DNA of 64,000 nt from Marinobacterium nitratireducens (GCF_014645375.1 NZ_BMLT01000001.1:554835-618834), one strand, 5' to 3'; shown: positions 37,929 through 49,885, numbered from the stretch's first letter. Notes: a model not told the origin generated them from the sequence alone. Program-made: numbers and translations.

Positions 37929-40703
37929 TCAGTCTCTCGGTGGTGGCGGAGCGATGACTTCGCGCTGCCCGTTGCTGCCGGCCGGCGTCACCACGCCGGC
38001 TTCCTCCATGGTTTCGATCATTCGCGCGGCGCGGTTGTAGCCTATCTTGAGCTTGCGCTGCACGCTGGAGATCGAGGCCTTACGGCTCTCGGTGACGAAG
38101 GCCACGGCCTCGTCGTAGAGCGGGTCCTGTTCATCGTCGAACAGCCCGCCGCCACCGCCTCCGCCCGCGCCAGCCTCGGCGCCGGGCTCGGCCAGAATCT
38201 CGTCGATATACTCGGGGGCGCCATAGGCTTTCCAGGCCTCTACGATGCGGTGCACCTCGTCGTCGCTGACAAAGGCTCCGTGCACGCGATTGGGCACACT
38301 GACCCCGGCCGGCAGGTACAGCATGTCACCGTTGCCGAGCAGGTTTTCGGCGCCGGACTGATCGAGAATGGTTCGCGAGTCGATCTTGGACGATACCTGG
38401 AAGGCGATACGGGTCGGGACGTTGGCCTTGATCAGACCGGTGATGACATCCACGGAGGGGCGCTGCGTCGCCAGGATCAGATGAATGCCCGCCGCCCTCG
38501 CCTTCTGCGCGATACGGGCGATCAGCTCCTCGACCTTCTTGCCGACGATCATCATCATATCGGCGAACTCGTCGATCACGACCACGATGTACGGCATGGT
38601 GTCGAGTTCCGGCGCGGGGGTGTCCTGGGGCATGCCTTCCTGCTCCGGGTTCCACAGCGGGTCACGCAGCGGCTGGCCCTGGTCACGCGCCTTGACCACC
38701 TTGTCATTGAAGCCGGAAATGTTGCGCACGCCCATCTTGGCCATCAGCTTGTAGCGCCGTTCCATTTCGGCGACGCACCAGCGCAACCCGCCGGCCGCCT
38801 CCTTCATGTCGGTGATGACCGGCGTCAGCAGGTGAGGAATGCCCTCGTAAATCGAGAGCTCCAGCATTTTCGGGTCGACCATCATCAGCCGCACCTCGTC
38901 GGGCGTCGCCTTGAACAGCAGACTGAGGAGCATGGCGTTGACGCCCACCGACTTACCGGAACCGGTGGTACCGGCCACCAGCAGGTGAGGCATCTTGGCG
39001 AGATTGGCCACCACCGGATTGCCGGCGATATCGTTGCCAAGGCCAAGGGTCAGCTTCGATGACGCTTCGTTATAGGGCTTGGAGTTGAGCACTTCGCTCA
39101 GCCGTACCATCTGCCGGGACTCGTTGGGAATCTCGATACCGATCACCGACTTTCCGGGAATGACCTCGACCACACGTACGCTGAGCACCGCCATCGAACG
39201 CGCCAGGTCTTTGGAGAGGTTGGTGATTTTGCTGGCCTTGACGCCCGGCGCCGGCTGCAGCTCGAAGCGGGTGATCACCGGCCCCGGATTGACTTCCACC
39301 ACTTCGGCGACCACACCGAAGTCCTTCAGCTTGCTCTCGAGCAGGCGTGACATATGCTCCAGCTGTTCATCGGTATAACCGGCGTCCTGGTGCAGTTCCG
39401 GCGGATCCAGCAGATCCAGCGACGGCACCGCTATCCGTGACGGGCGGGTCTGCCCGCGTGCCTGATCATGATCCAGTCCCAGGTCGCTGTCCTGCATTGG
39501 CCGGTGGGCCTCCGCCAGCGGCACGATACGCACCCCCTTGCGCGTCGCCTCGGCGACCGCGGCCGGGCGGGGCTCGGCTTCGGGTACCGGCGCAGCAGGA
39601 CCTGGCGCCGGAGCGGCAACATCACCGGTGTCCGAGAAACGCTCGACAACCTCGTCGACCAGACCGGAGACCGCGCGCGGGCCGCCCTGTCCGGCCTCGG
39701 ACGAAGGCGCACCTGCCGGCTGCGCTGCAGCGGCTGCGGGCTCCCGCACCTCTTCCGGAGCATACTGCGGCGGCGCCTGTCGCGGCTCCCGTGCCGGCTC
39801 CTCGTGCTGCGGAAACGGCTCCGCAGCCCAGGGCGGCACGTCCTCGGCCGCTGCAGACGCCGCCGGGGTTTCGACGGGCTCGCGTTCAAACGCAAAACCC
39901 GGCTCGATGCGCGCTTCGGGAACCGGCGCCTCGGTCAGGAACAGGGGCTCCTGCTCCGGCGGCTCCTGCCGGCGCACACGTACACTGGAGAGGCTGGTGC
40001 GCGGTGGCTCCTGACTGGGTTTCACTTTCGCGACGGGCCTTTCGGAGCGACGCGCGCGGCGCTGGCGCAGACCTTCGCCGGCTTCGGTGAACAGCGACTG
40101 TACGCGCTCCCAGCCCGATACCAGGCTGCCGCCCAGCCATTCCAGCGCCTGGCGCCAGGACACTTCCAGATACCAGGTCAGCCCCAGCAGCATCAGCGTC
40201 CAGAGCACCACCGAACTGCCGGCGATACTGAACCAGGACACCGTCCAGTCGGACAGCGCCTGCCCCACCAGCCCGCCGGCGGTGAAGGGGTATTCGAGTT
40301 CGCGGTTGGAAAAGTGCATTGACGCCAGAGCGCAAAAGCTGGCGAGAAACAACAGCGCGCCGCTGGCGCGCAGTATCAGAAAGGGAATGCCGTCGAGCAG
40401 CGACACGCCCCGGCGCATGAGGAAGCGCAGGCTCGGCCAGGCCAGCAGCGGCGGCACCGCCCAGGCCGCCAGACCGCAGACCGAATACAGCAGGTCGGCC
40501 ACCCACGCACCCGCCGCACCGGCCAGGTTGTCGACCTGCGGCTGATAGCCCAGGTGCGACCAGCCCGGATCGCGGCTGTCATAACCGGCAATCGCCAGCA
40601 TCAGGTAACAACAAACCCCCAGCACCAGGACCAGTGCCGATTCCTTGGCTATTCGCGCCAGCAGCTCGATAAAAGTAGGCGCTTTCAAATTCTGATCACT
40701 CAA
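37929..40703 (-). CDS. ftsK: DNA translocase FtsK
   Basis: FtsK anchors at the septum and pumps chromosome ends during division. The 924-residue protein has about four or five N-terminal membrane helices (to about residue 185), a Pro/Glu/Ala-rich linker (about 215-420), and a C-terminal motor. Walker A is [16 protein letters not shown], Walker [15 protein letters not shown], and [18 protein letters not shown] is the family segment. The final winged-helix gamma domain, from about 855, contains [21 protein letters not shown] and reads polar KOPS sites and activates XerD. The linker is shorter than in E. coli FtsK, giving a protein of intermediate length. Confidence 0.98.
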   Translation of the reverse strand: MSDQNLKAPTFIELLARIAKESALVLVLGVCCYLMLAIAGYDSRDPGWSHLGYQPQVDNLAGAAGAWVADLLYSVCGLAAWAVPPLLAWPSLRFLMRRGVSLLDGIPFLILRASGALLFLASFCALASMHFSNRELEYPFTAGGLVGQALSDWTVSWFSIAGSSVVLWTLMLLGLTWYLEVSWRQALEWLGGSLVSGWERVQSLFTEAGEGLRQRRARRSERPVAKVKPSQEPPRTSLSSVRVRRQEPPEQEPLFLTEAPVPEARIEPGFAFEREPVETPAASAAAEDVPPWAAEPFPQHEEPAREPRQAPPQYAPEEVREPAAAAAQPAGAPSSEAGQGGPRAVSGLVDEVVERFSDTGDVAAPAPGPAAPVPEAEPRPAAVAEATRKGVRIVPLAEAHRPMQDSDLGLDHDQARGQTRPSRIAVPSLDLLDPPELHQDAGYTDEQLEHMSRLLESKLKDFGVVAEVVEVNPGPVITRFELQPAPGVKASKITNLSKDLARSMAVLSVRVVEVIPGKSVIGIEIPNESRQMVRLSEVLNSKPYNEASSKLTLGLGNDIAGNPVVANLAKMPHLLVAGTTGSGKSVGVNAMLLSLLFKATPDEVRLMMVDPKMLELSIYEGIPHLLTPVITDMKEAAGGLRWCVAEMERRYKLMAKMGVRNISGFNDKVVKARDQGQPLRDPLWNPEQEGMPQDTPAPELDTMPYIVVVIDEFADMMMIVGKKVEELIARIAQKARAAGIHLILATQRPSVDVITGLIKANVPTRIAFQVSSKIDSRTILDQSGAENLLGNGDMLYLPAGVSVPNRVHGAFVSDDEVHRIVEAWKAYGAPEYIDEILAEPGAEAGAGGGGGGGLFDDEQDPLYDEAVAFVTESRKASISSVQRKLKIGYNRAARMIETMEEAGVVTPAGSNGQREVIAPPPPRD

Positions 40704-42203
<1,500 letters not shown>

Positions 42204-42208
42204 TCCCT

Positions 42209-42232
42209 CCAGGGCGGGCATGCCCGCCCTGG
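42209..42232. repeat. 24-bp perfect palindrome between trxB and aat
   Basis: CCAGGGCGGGCATGCCCGCC continues to CTGG: a perfect self-complementary sequence centred between 42220 and 42221. It lies 5 bp after the trxB stop. With GCGGGC/GCCCGC arms it resembles the twin hairpins between serS and ubiF. It could attenuate transcription into aat. Confidence 0.6.
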
Positions 42233-42254
42233 CTCCTTCACGAGAGGGCTCAGG

Positions 42255-42971
42255 ATGATTTCGTGGCTGTCGCGGGACACCCTGCGCTTTCCGCCGCCGC
42301 AGACCGCACTGCAGGAACCCAACGGGCTGCTCGCAGCCGGCGGCGACCTCAGCCCACAACGCCTGCTGCAGGCCTATCGGCACGGCATCTTTCCCTGGTA
42401 CAACCCGGGCGAACCCATTCTCTGGTGGACCCCGAATCCTCGCTGCGTGCTCTATACCGAGCGCCTTCATATTTCCCGCAGCCTGCGCAAGCGGCTCAAG
42501 CGTAACGACTACCAGGTCACCATCGACCAGGATTTCAACGCGGTGATGGACGCCTGCGCAGCACCGCGCGACAACAGCGCCGGCACCTGGATAAGCCACG
42601 AGATGCAGCTTGCGTACGCTCAACTGCACCGTCTCGGGCATGCCCACTCGGTTGAAGTCTGGCGCGATAGCCGACTTATCGGCGGACTTTATGGCGTTGC
42701 CATCGGTCAGATGTTCTATGGCGAGTCGATGTTCAGCCGCGAGACCGACGGCTCCAAAATAGCCTTCGCCTGGCTGGTCGAACAACTGAAAAACTGGGGC
42801 TATCCTTTAGTGGACTGCCAGGTTCACAACCCGCACCTCGTCACGCTGGGCGCTGAAACGATACCGCGCAGCCAGTTCCTGCACGAACTGGATAAGCTTG
42901 TCGGCGTCGCCTGCAGTCCGAGCTGGAATTTCGACATTGACGTCTCCGCGTTTGGAGGAAAAACGCCTTGA
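42255..42971 (+). CDS. aat: Leucyl/phenylalanyl-tRNA--protein transferase
   Basis: Aat adds Leu or Phe from aminoacyl-tRNA to proteins beginning with Lys or Arg, creating N-degrons for ClpS-ClpAP. The 238-residue protein has [64 protein letters not shown], and the catalytic [16 protein letters not shown] region. It overlaps the start of bpt and lies 4.4 kb from clpS and clpA. Confidence 0.97.
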   Translation: MISWLSRDTLRFPPPQTALQEPNGLLAAGGDLSPQRLLQAYRHGIFPWYNPGEPILWWTPNPRCVLYTERLHISRSLRKRLKRNDYQVTIDQDFNAVMDACAAPRDNSAGTWISHEMQLAYAQLHRLGHAHSVEVWRDSRLIGGLYGVAIGQMFYGESMFSRETDGSKIAFAWLVEQLKNWGYPLVDCQVHNPHLVTLGAETIPRSQFLHELDKLVGVACSPSWNFDIDVSAFGGKTP

Positions 42972-43675
42972 CCACTCTTCGACAGTTGCATTTTTATTCG
43001 ACGCCGGAGCACGAGTGCAGCTATATCAGCGGGCGCATGGCGCGCACCCTGTTCGTCGATCCCCAGGCCGTGATTACCACCGACGCCTACAGCCAGCTCT
43101 CGGACCTGGGTTTTCGCCGCAGCGGCCGGCACATCTACCGGCCGCACTGCGAGGACTGCCAGGCCTGCGTTTCCGTGCGCATCCCGGTCGAAGAGTTCTC
43201 GCCCAGCAAGAGCCAGCGCCGGGTGCTCAACCGCAACCGCGACCTCGTCGTCGAGCGAGTGGAACCAGTGCTGACCGACGAACACTACGACCTCTACGCC
43301 CGCTACATCCACAGCCGGCATTCGGACGGCGATATGTTCCCGCCCACCGTCGAGCAGTTCAAAGCGTTCCTGGTGGACGGTCACGACTGCAGCTTTTTCT
43401 ACGAGATTCGCGACAACGACCGGCTGCTGTCGGTCGCCGTGACCGATGAACTGCGACGCGGCCTTTCCGCCATCTATACCTTTTTCGACCCGGATCAGCC
43501 AAAGCGCAGCCTGGGCGCTTTCAGCATTCTCACCCAGATAGAGCAGACCCGGCTACAGGGCCTGCCCTATCTGTACCTTGGCTACTGGGTCAAGCAATGC
43601 CAGAAGATGAACTACAAGATTGCCTACCGCCCGCTGCAACTGCTGCTCGACGGCCACTGGGTATCACTGCGCTGA
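42968..43675 (+). CDS. bpt: Aspartate/glutamate leucyltransferase (arginyl-transferase family)
   Basis: Bpt attaches Leu to N-terminal Asp or Glu of proteins, widening the N-degron pathway. The 235-residue protein has the family start [16 protein letters not shown], the paired-cysteine segment [24 protein letters not shown], and the acyltransferase motif [17 protein letters not shown]. Translation starts with TTG at 42968, overlapping the aat stop as TTGA; AGGA just upstream at proper spacing supports this start, and the next ATG would remove conserved residues. Confidence 0.93.
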   Translation: MTTLRQLHFYSTPEHECSYISGRMARTLFVDPQAVITTDAYSQLSDLGFRRSGRHIYRPHCEDCQACVSVRIPVEEFSPSKSQRRVLNRNRDLVVERVEPVLTDEHYDLYARYIHSRHSDGDMFPPTVEQFKAFLVDGHDCSFFYEIRDNDRLLSVAVTDELRRGLSAIYTFFDPDQPKRSLGAFSILTQIEQTRLQGLPYLYLGYWVKQCQKMNYKIAYRPLQLLLDGHWVSLR

Positions 43676-43750
43676 CCGGCACCGACATCGGCAAGGCTGT
43701 CGCGGAACCTGCCAGGCCGACATCGGACCGGGCAGCAGTCGCGAATCTCT

Positions 43751-43779
43751 TTGATATAGCACCGCTTTTAAGGCAAAAT
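43751..43779 (+). promoter_or_regulatory. Probable infA promoter
   Basis: TTGATA (43751-43756) and CAAAAT (43774-43779) are 17 bases apart, 92 bp before the infA ATG. Both are close to the sigma-70 consensus. It allows infA to be expressed separately from aat-bpt. Confidence 0.5.
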
Positions 43780-43870
43780 ACTGCGCTTCTTCGGGGAAGC
43801 CCCGCATTGCCGACGCTGCAAACGGGATGCCGGACGCCCGGATACTGCGAATCAACAAGGTAGGTTTTGA

Positions 43871-44089
43871 ATGGCTAAAGAAGACAGCTTTGAAATGGAA
43901 GGCACCGTGGTCGACACGCTGCCGAACACCATGTTCCGGGTGGAACTGGAAAACGGTCACGTCGTAACTGCCCACATTTCCGGCAAGATGCGCAAGAACT
44001 ACATCCGCATTCTGACCGGCGACAAGGTCAAGGTCGAACTGACCCCTTACGACCTGAGCAAAGGCCGCATCGTCTACCGCGCCCGCTAA
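43871..44089 (+). CDS. infA: Translation initiation factor IF-1
   Basis: IF-1 binds the A site of the 30S subunit. The 72-residue S1/OB-fold protein is almost invariant: [38 protein letters not shown] and [15 protein letters not shown] and TAGG lie before the ATG. It sits after the aat-bpt pair and converges on clpA; in E. coli a tRNA-Ser gene lies in the corresponding gap, whereas here palindromic repeats fill it. Confidence 0.99.
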   Translation: MAKEDSFEMEGTVVDTLPNTMFRVELENGHVVTAHISGKMRKNYIRILTGDKVKVELTPYDLSKGRIVYRAR

Positions 44090-44095
44090 CAGGCC

Positions 44096-44223
44096 GTTGA
44101 AAATCTATCTGCGTTGCCGACTGCTTCGTTAAAAACAGGCTCAAAATGCTCATTTAGCCCACTAAACTGCGCTTTTTCGCCTGTTTTTGCCTCGCCTCGG
44201 CTGCCTCGACAACGCTTTTCAAC
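44096..44223. repeat. Long imperfect inverted repeat after infA
   Basis: The outer arms GTTGAAAA (44096-44103) and TTTTCAAC (44216-44223) and the inner arms AAAAACAGGC (44131-44140) and GCCTGTTTTT (44179-44188) are perfect. Between the arms CGTTGCC and GGCTGC/GACAACG sequences are partly complementary. A ~128-bp palindrome of this kind may be a miniature mobile element that also ends transcription of infA and clpA. Confidence 0.6.
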
Positions 44224-44287
44224 ACCCTGCTAAGCCGTCCAAGCTCTTTTCCGCGATACAGTGGCACCCCGGGCGCGTCGGCAAGCC

Positions 44288-44355
44288 GTGTAACGCGTGA
44301 CAGGTTACGCGTTACGCGCCAGGGCCTCAGCTGCCCTGCACGTCACGCGTAACAC
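44288..44355. repeat. Nested inverted repeat near the clpA 3' end
   Basis: GTGTAACGCGTGAC (44288-44301) and GTCACGCGTAACAC (44342-44355) are complementary at 13 of 14 positions. Inside lies CAGGGC-CTCAGCT-GCCCTG (44320-44338). TTACGCGTTACGCG between repeats the arm sequence again, so alternative pairings exist. Confidence 0.6.
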
Positions 44356-44465
44356 GCCACCTCTGCGTTACATCATCCCGCTGTCAGGGGATCCGTGCCG
44401 CAACTGAGGCAGACGCCAAGCGCGCAGCGCCGGGCTTCGGTCTGTCAGACCTCCGCCCCGCTTTG

Positions 44466-46736
44466 TCAGTGGCAACCCTCCGGCTGCTCCGAGACGACCT
44501 CGAGCGACAACCCACCATCGTCGGCGACACCGATTTCCACGGTACCGCCCTCCTCGGCCAGCTCGCCGAACAGAATCATCTCGGCCAGAGGCTTTTTCAG
44601 CTGCTCCTGGATAAGCCGTTTCATCGGACGGGCGCCCATGGTGTCGTCGTAGCCTTTTTCCGCCAGCCAGGTGCAGGCCGCATCATCGACATGCAGCACG
44701 ACCTTTTTCTCGTCCAGCTGCGCCTGCAGCTCGGTGAGAAACTTGTCGACAACCCCGCGGATGATCTGGGGCGTCAGCGACTTGAACTGGATAATGCCGT
44801 CCAGGCGGTTACGGAATTCCGGCGTGAACATCTTGCGAATCGCCGCCATGCCGTCGGTCGCGTGATCCTGATGGGTAAAGCCGATCGAGGGCCGGCTCAT
44901 CGCCTCGGCACCGGCGTTGGTGGTCATCACCATGATCACGTTGCGGAAATCCGCCTTGCGGCCGTTGTTATCGGTCAGGGTACCGTTGTCCATGACCTGC
45001 AGCAGCAGGTTGAAGACTTCCGGATGCGCCTTCTCGATCTCGTCGAGCAGCAGCACGCAGTGCGGCGCCTTGGTGATGGCTTCGGTCAGCAAACCGCCCT
45101 GATCGTAACCGACGTACCCCGGCGGTGCACCGATCAGACGCGAAACCGTGTGCCGTTCCATGTACTCTGACATGTCGAAGCGCACCAGCTCGATACCGAG
45201 GATCCGTGCCAGCTGGTTGGTGACCTCGGTCTTGCCGACACCGGTGGGACCGGCGAACAGGAAGCAGCCGACCGGCTTGTTGGGCTCCTTGAGGCCGGCA
45301 CGCGAGAGCTTGATCGCCGCCGACAGCGTGTCGATGGCCTCGTCCTGCCCTAGCACCACCATCTTGAGGTTGGAGTCGAGTTTTTTCAGCAGATCCTTGT
45401 CGGACGCCGAAACACTCTTGGGCGGAATACGGGCGATCTTGGCGACCACCACCTCGACGTCACCGACATCGATCACGGCCTTGCGATGCTCCTGCGGCAA
45501 CAGGCGCTGGTAGGCGCCGGCCTCGTCGATCACATCGATGGCCTTGTCCGGCATGTGCTTGTCGTTGATATAACGATCCGCGAGTTCCGACGCCGCCCGC
45601 AGCGCCTCGTCGGTATACTTGAGCTGATGGTGCTGCTCGAAGCGGTTTTTCAGCCCCAGCAGGATCTGATAGGTATCCTGCACGCTCGGCTCGAGCACGT
45701 CGATTTTCTGGAAACGCCGTGCCAGCGCGCGGTCCTTTTCGAAAATGCCGCGGAACTCCTGGAAGGTGGTCGAACCGATGCAACGGATTTCACCGGAGCT
45801 GAGCAGCGGCTTGAGCAGATTCGAGGCATCCATGGAGCCACCGGACGCCGCACCGGCACCGATGATGGTATGGATCTCGTCGATGAACAGGATGGCGTGG
45901 TCCTGTCCGCGAATTTCGCTCAGCAGCCCCTTGAGTCGCTTCTCGAAGTCGCCGCGGTACTTGGTGCCCGCCAGCAGCGCGCCAAGATCCAGCGAATAGA
46001 CGACGCTGTGGGCGATGACGTCCGGCACCCGGCCTTCGACGATAAGCTTGGCCAGACCTTCGGCGATGGCGGTCTTGCCGACGCCGGCCTCGCCCACCAG
46101 CAGCGGGTTGTTCTTGCGCCGGCGTGAGAGTATCTGAACCACCCGCTCGATCTCGGCGTCGCGCCCGACCAGCGGATCGATACGTCCCTGCTGCGCCAGC
46201 GAATTGAGATTCACGGCGTACTTGGCAAGGGCGCTTTTTTCCTTTTCTTCGCCGGCATCACCGTCGACCGGCGCATCGTTTTCCGGCGCCTCGTGATCCG
46301 ATACGCGGGAAATGCCGTGCGAGATATAGTTCACCGCGTCAATGCGCTCGATGCCCTGCTGCTGCAGCACATAGACCGCCTGACTTTCCTGTTCGCTGAA
46401 AATCGCCACCAGGACGTTGGCGCCGGTCACCTCGTGCCGTCCGGAGGACTGCACGTGAAACACGGCACGCTGCAGCACGCGCTGGAACCCGAGCGTGGGC
46501 TGCGTTTCCATGTTGGGAATGTTTTCGGGTAGCAGCGGCGTGGTTTCATCGATAAACGCCGTCAGTGCCTGACGCAGTTTGTCGATGTCCGCCCCGCAGG
46601 CTTTCAGAACGCCCTGAGCTTCGCGGTTGTCCAGCAGTGCGAGCAGAAGGTGCTCGACCGTCATGAACTCGTGCCGCTTGTCCCTCGCGGCCCGGAAGGC
46701 TGCGCTGAGGGTCTCTTCCAACTCTCGATTAAGCAT
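44466..46736 (-). CDS. clpA: ATP-dependent Clp protease ATP-binding subunit ClpA
   Basis: ClpA unfolds substrates and feeds them to ClpP; with ClpS it degrades N-degron proteins. The 756-residue Hsp100 has an N domain (about 1-145) that docks ClpS, then two AAA+ modules with Walker A motifs [13 protein letters not shown] and [15 protein letters not shown] and Walker B segments [14 protein letters not shown] and [14 protein letters not shown]. The ClpP-binding IGF/IGL loop lies in the second module near [11 protein letters not shown]. It is 14 bp after clpS on the same strand. Confidence 0.98.
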   Translation of the reverse strand: MLNRELEETLSAAFRAARDKRHEFMTVEHLLLALLDNREAQGVLKACGADIDKLRQALTAFIDETTPLLPENIPNMETQPTLGFQRVLQRAVFHVQSSGRHEVTGANVLVAIFSEQESQAVYVLQQQGIERIDAVNYISHGISRVSDHEAPENDAPVDGDAGEEKEKSALAKYAVNLNSLAQQGRIDPLVGRDAEIERVVQILSRRRKNNPLLVGEAGVGKTAIAEGLAKLIVEGRVPDVIAHSVVYSLDLGALLAGTKYRGDFEKRLKGLLSEIRGQDHAILFIDEIHTIIGAGAASGGSMDASNLLKPLLSSGEIRCIGSTTFQEFRGIFEKDRALARRFQKIDVLEPSVQDTYQILLGLKNRFEQHHQLKYTDEALRAASELADRYINDKHMPDKAIDVIDEAGAYQRLLPQEHRKAVIDVGDVEVVVAKIARIPPKSVSASDKDLLKKLDSNLKMVVLGQDEAIDTLSAAIKLSRAGLKEPNKPVGCFLFAGPTGVGKTEVTNQLARILGIELVRFDMSEYMERHTVSRLIGAPPGYVGYDQGGLLTEAITKAPHCVLLLDEIEKAHPEVFNLLLQVMDNGTLTDNNGRKADFRNVIMVMTTNAGAEAMSRPSIGFTHQDHATDGMAAIRKMFTPEFRNRLDGIIQFKSLTPQIIRGVVDKFLTELQAQLDEKKVVLHVDDAACTWLAEKGYDDTMGARPMKRLIQEQLKKPLAEMILFGELAEEGGTVEIGVADDGGLSLEVVSEQPEGCH

Positions 46737-46750
46737 GGCGGCCTCCTAAA

Positions 46751-47113
46751 TCAGACACTCTCTACTTCACACAACAAGGGGTGCTTATTGTCCCTTGAGT
46801 ATTGATTCACCTGGGCCGCTTTAGTTTCCGCCACGTCACGCGTGTAGATTCCGCAAACGCCCTTTCCCTGAGTATGGACCGCGAGCATGACCTGCGTGGC
46901 CTTTTCCTGGTCCATCGAGAAAAAAATCATCAACACCTCGACGACGAAGTCCATCGGTGTGTAATCGTCGTTCATCAACACCACGCGGTACATGGGCGGA
47001 CGCTTGAGTTGCGGCTTCGCCTCCTCTGTCGCCAGGCCACCTCCGTGGTCCCGGTGATGCTCCTGATCGTTGCCATCATCCGATGACATCCTGACTGGTA
47101 GGGTACTGCTCAT
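46751..47113 (-). CDS. clpS: ATP-dependent Clp protease adaptor ClpS
   Basis: ClpS recognises N-terminal Leu, Phe, Tyr and Trp and delivers substrates to ClpA. The 120-residue protein has a disordered His/Asp-rich N-terminal tail followed by the conserved [20 protein letters not shown], where Asn and Asp bind the N-terminal amine, and [20 protein letters not shown]. The gene is divergent from cspD and precedes clpA; regulated expression of the pair is probable. Confidence 0.97.
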   Translation of the reverse strand: MSSTLPVRMSSDDGNDQEHHRDHGGGLATEEAKPQLKRPPMYRVVLMNDDYTPMDFVVEVLMIFFSMDQEKATQVMLAVHTQGKGVCGIYTRDVAETKAAQVNQYSRDNKHPLLCEVESV

Positions 47114-47183
47114 GCCTGAATTCTAGCCTTGTTCTGCTCGGAAGGTGAAAAAGAGAGGGGCAAGTAGCGCCGCGGACAGCCGG

Positions 47184-47192
47184 TGCTATACT
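47184..47192 (+). promoter_or_regulatory. Extended -10 promoter candidate for cspD
   Basis: TGCTATACT is an extended -10 element (TG, one base, TATACT). No good -35 is visible, as is common with extended -10 promoters. The predicted cspD leader would be about 200 nt, long for such a small gene, and cold-shock-type leaders are often regulatory. Confidence 0.4.
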
Positions 47193-47402
47193 GCCGAGGT
47201 GCAGGAGGGATCCAGTATCAGCAGTACCTGCCCCGATGTAAAGAAGTCGCGCTGAGGTCACTTCGACATTGTAGCAAGACCAAGGGAACCTGCGAACACG
47301 CCCAGCCAGCCTTCGGCATCCAGCGCAGGCTCCCAGACGCAGCAGTTGAGGCTTGTTTCCTGCAGACAAGCCCTCATAGGAGAATACCAGGGGAGTTACT
47401 GT

Positions 47403-47615
47403 ATGCAGACAGGGAAAGTGAAGTGGTTCAATAACGCGAAAGGATACGGATTCATTCTTTCCGATCACCACAACGAGGATTTGTTCGCCCACTATTCCGC
47501 GATTCAATCCGAAGGATACCGCAGCCTCAAGGCAGGACAGCTGGTCGAGTTCGAAACCAAGGCAGGCCCGAAAGGCATCCATGCCGTCAATATCAAGCCG
47601 ATCGAATCAAGCTGA
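47403..47615 (+). CDS. cspD: Cold-shock-domain protein CspD
   Basis: A 70-residue cold-shock-fold, single-strand nucleic acid-binding protein. GKVKWFNNAKGYGFI contains RNP1, and DLFAHYSAIQ RNP2. Adjacent to and divergent from clpS, the usual place for CspD, a stationary-phase inhibitor of replication. The start at 47403 has GGAG 7 bases upstream; the longer frame is not supported. Confidence 0.93.
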   Translation: MQTGKVKWFNNAKGYGFILSDHHNEDLFAHYSAIQSEGYRSLKAGQLVEFETKAGPKGIHAVNIKPIESS

Positions 47616-47674
47616 AGGCTGGTTGGGTCTGAGGCCGGATCGGGGTCTTTGCCCGGGCTATGCCAACTTACACC

Positions 47675-47698
47675 AATCGATCTGTACTTCGATCGATT
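47675..47698 (+). terminator. Hairpin downstream of cspD
   Basis: AATCGATC (47675-47682) and GATCGATT (47691-47698) form a perfect 8-bp stem 60 bp after the cspD stop. It lacks a proper T-run, so its role as a terminator is uncertain. Confidence 0.4.
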
Positions 47699-47766
47699 TG
47701 ACGGGTTAAGCGATGCTCGCAACTCGACGCAAGTTTTAAAATGAGTGCCATTGCACCGCCAGACCC

Positions 47767-47787
47767 ATCCTCCTCACTCACCACTCA
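47767..47787 (-). repeat. Heptamer tract downstream of icd
   Basis: Read on the minus strand, the three successive 7-base units TGAGTGG, TGAGTGA and GGAGGAT share an AG core at the same phase. The tract follows the icd terminator-like hairpin, about 40 bp after the stop. Confidence 0.45.
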
Positions 47788-47796
47788 CCGAAGAAA

Positions 47797-47817
47797 GCCC
47801 CGGGCGAAGCTCGGGGC
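47797..47817 (-). terminator. Probable icd terminator
   Basis: On the minus strand GCCCCGAGC-TTC-GCCCGGGGC forms a 9-bp stem with one mismatch, followed by TTTCTTC. It lies 10 bp after the icd stop codon. Confidence 0.6.
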
Positions 47818-47826
47818 CCTTGTCGT

Positions 47827-49083
47827 CTACATGTGACCGATGATGGCGTCGCCGAACTCGGAGCTCTTGAGCAGCGTAGCGCCGTCCATCAGCCGCTCGA
47901 AATCGTAGGTCACGGTTTTCGCCGCGATGGCGCCATCCATGCCCTTGATGATCAGATCCGCAGCCTCCGTCCAGCCCATATGGCGCAGCATCATCTCCGC
48001 CGACAGGATCACGGAGCCGGGGTTTACCTTGTCCTGGCCGGCATACTTCGGTGCGGTACCGTGGGTCGCCTCGAAAATCGCTACGCTGTCGGACAGGTTG
48101 GCGCCCGGGGCGATGCCGATGCCGCCCACTTCCGCCGCCAGGGCGTCGGAGATATAGTCACCGTTGAGATTGAGCGTCGCCACCACATCGTACTCCGCCG
48201 GGCGCAGCAAAATCTGCTGCAGCATGGCGTCGGCAATAACGTCCTTGACCACGATGCGACGACCGGTTTTCGGGTTCTCGAACTGCATCCAGGGCCCACC
48301 GTCCAGCGGCTCGGCGCCGAACTCCTCCTGCGCCAGCTCGTAGCCCCAGTCCTTGAAGGCACCCTCGGTGTACTTCATGATATTGCCCTTGTGCACCAGG
48401 GTCACCGACGGACGATCGTTGTCGATGGCATACTGCAGCGCCTTGCGCACCAGACGCTTGGTGCCCTGCTCGGAAACGGGCTTGATGCCGATGCCGCACA
48501 TGGTGTCGAAGCGGATCTTGGTGACCCCCATTTCCTCCTTGAGGAACCTGATCACCTTGTCGGCTTCCGGCGTGCCCGCCTTCCACTCGACGCCGGCGTA
48601 GATGTCCTCGGAGTTTTCGCGGTAGATCACCATGTCGACGTCGCCGGGATTGACCAGCGGACTGGGCACACCCTTGAACCAGCGCACAGGACGCTGGCAG
48701 ACATAGAGATCAAGTTCCTGTCGCAGCGCCACGTTGAGAGAACGGATGCCGCCGCCCACCGGCGTGGTCAGAGGCCCCTTGATGCCGACCACGAACTCCT
48801 TGAAGGCCTCGAGCGTTTCCTCGGGCAACCAGGTGTCCTGGTCATAAATCGTCGTTGCCTTCTCGCCGGCGTAGACCTCCATCCAGGAGATGCTGCGCTG
48901 CCCGCCATACGCCTTCTCGACAGCGGCGTCCACAACCTTGAGCATCGGCGGCGTAACATCGACGCCAATACCGTCACCCTCTATATAGGGTATGATGGGG
49001 TTGTCGGGGACGTTCAGGGAGAAGTCAGCGTTTACCTGGATCTTCTGGCCTGCTGCCGGTACCTGGATCTTCTGGTATCCCAT
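47827..49083 (-). CDS. icd: NADP-dependent isocitrate dehydrogenase
   Basis: Icd converts isocitrate to 2-oxoglutarate in the TCA cycle. The 418-residue protein matches the E. coli-type dimeric enzyme: [13 protein letters not shown], the substrate loop [20 protein letters not shown] carrying the Ser that AceK phosphorylates, [14 protein letters not shown], and [19 protein letters not shown]. It lies opposite cspD, converging on it, as in Pseudomonas. Confidence 0.98.
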   Translation of the reverse strand: MGYQKIQVPAAGQKIQVNADFSLNVPDNPIIPYIEGDGIGVDVTPPMLKVVDAAVEKAYGGQRSISWMEVYAGEKATTIYDQDTWLPEETLEAFKEFVVGIKGPLTTPVGGGIRSLNVALRQELDLYVCQRPVRWFKGVPSPLVNPGDVDMVIYRENSEDIYAGVEWKAGTPEADKVIRFLKEEMGVTKIRFDTMCGIGIKPVSEQGTKRLVRKALQYAIDNDRPSVTLVHKGNIMKYTEGAFKDWGYELAQEEFGAEPLDGGPWMQFENPKTGRRIVVKDVIADAMLQQILLRPAEYDVVATLNLNGDYISDALAAEVGGIGIAPGANLSDSVAIFEATHGTAPKYAGQDKVNPGSVILSAEMMLRHMGWTEAADLIIKGMDGAIAAKTVTYDFERLMDGATLLKSSEFGDAIIGHM

Positions 49084-49228
49084 GCTTGGACTCCACTCGG
49101 TGCATTCATAGAATTATTGTCCGGTCGCGCCATCAGGCCTGCCCGCAGCGGCCCCGGAATGGCGCGTGCGCCAGTCAGTATATACCATGCCCCGGAAGTC
49201 GAAGCCGCCATCAAAAGAATTGGGACCA

Positions 49229-49885
49229 ATGTCGAAACTCATCCTCTTCAACAAGCCGTTTCAGGTACTTACACAGTTCACGGCGGGCGATAACCGCGCC
49301 ACACTGGCCGACTTTATCGACCACAAGGGCTTTTATGCCGCCGGCCGGCTGGACTACGACTCCGAGGGACTTTTGATCCTGACCGACGATGGCGCGCTGC
49401 AGCATCAGCTCAGTCATCCCAGGTTCAAAATGGAAAAAACCTACCTTGCGCAGGTCGAGGGCGAGATCGACGAGCAGGCGCTGACAAGACTGCGCCGGGG
49501 CGTCGAACTCAAGGACGGACGTACCCGTCCGGCAAAGGCCCGCCGACTGCAAGCCCCCTCGCTGTGGCCACGGACGCCGCCCATTCGCGAGCGCGCCAGC
49601 ATAGCCACCAGCTGGATCGAACTTAAAATCAGCGAGGGACGCAACCGCCAGGTACGGCGCATGACGGCGGCGGTGGGGTATCCGACACTGCGGCTGATCC
49701 GGACCGCCATCGGCCCCTGGTCACTCGCAGGGCTCGGGCCCGGCGAGTACCGCATGGAAGAGGTCAATCGGTCGCTTGCATCGAAACCCGCCCCCAAGGG
49801 TCGCGGCAGGACGCCGGCCAAAGCCGCGCGATCACGGCAGCCAAACGCTCTTCGTGGGAGCGGCGCCTCGCCGCGAAGAGGCTAA
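49229..49885 (+). CDS. rluE: 23S rRNA pseudouridine synthase RluE
   Basis: RluE makes pseudouridine at position 2457 (E. coli numbering) of 23S rRNA. The 218-residue RsuA-family protein has ILFNKPFQVLTQFT, the catalytic Asp in YAAGRLDYDSEGLLILTDDG, and ISEGRNRQVRRMTAAVGYPTLRLIR; there is no S4 domain, as expected for RluE. The start at MSKLILF fits relatives; MPRKSK at 49187 is an alternative. The C-terminal residues GSGASPRRG come from a REP-like palindrome, so the end of the protein has probably been replaced or extended by the repeat. Confidence 0.92.
   Translation: MSKLILFNKPFQVLTQFTAGDNRATLADFIDHKGFYAAGRLDYDSEGLLILTDDGALQHQLSHPRFKMEKTYLAQVEGEIDEQALTRLRRGVELKDGRTRPAKARRLQAPSLWPRTPPIRERASIATSWIELKISEGRNRQVRRMTAAVGYPTLRLIRTAIGPWSLAGLGPGEYRMEEVNRSLASKPAPKGRGRTPAKAARSRQPNALRGSGASPRRG

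Larger units (their letters stand above)
44090..44465. other. infA-clpA convergent intergenic region made of palindromic repeats
   Basis: No tRNA or protein gene was found. The first half (44096-44223) is a long imperfect inverted repeat and the second (44288-44355) a nested inverted repeat; both are listed separately. The remaining 44356-44465 shows nothing recognisable. Confidence 0.6.

Noticed and set aside
44090-44465. tRNA-Ser gene between infA and clpA
   Set aside because: No acceptor stem, T-loop or anticodon arm pattern fits; the sequence is palindromic repeats.
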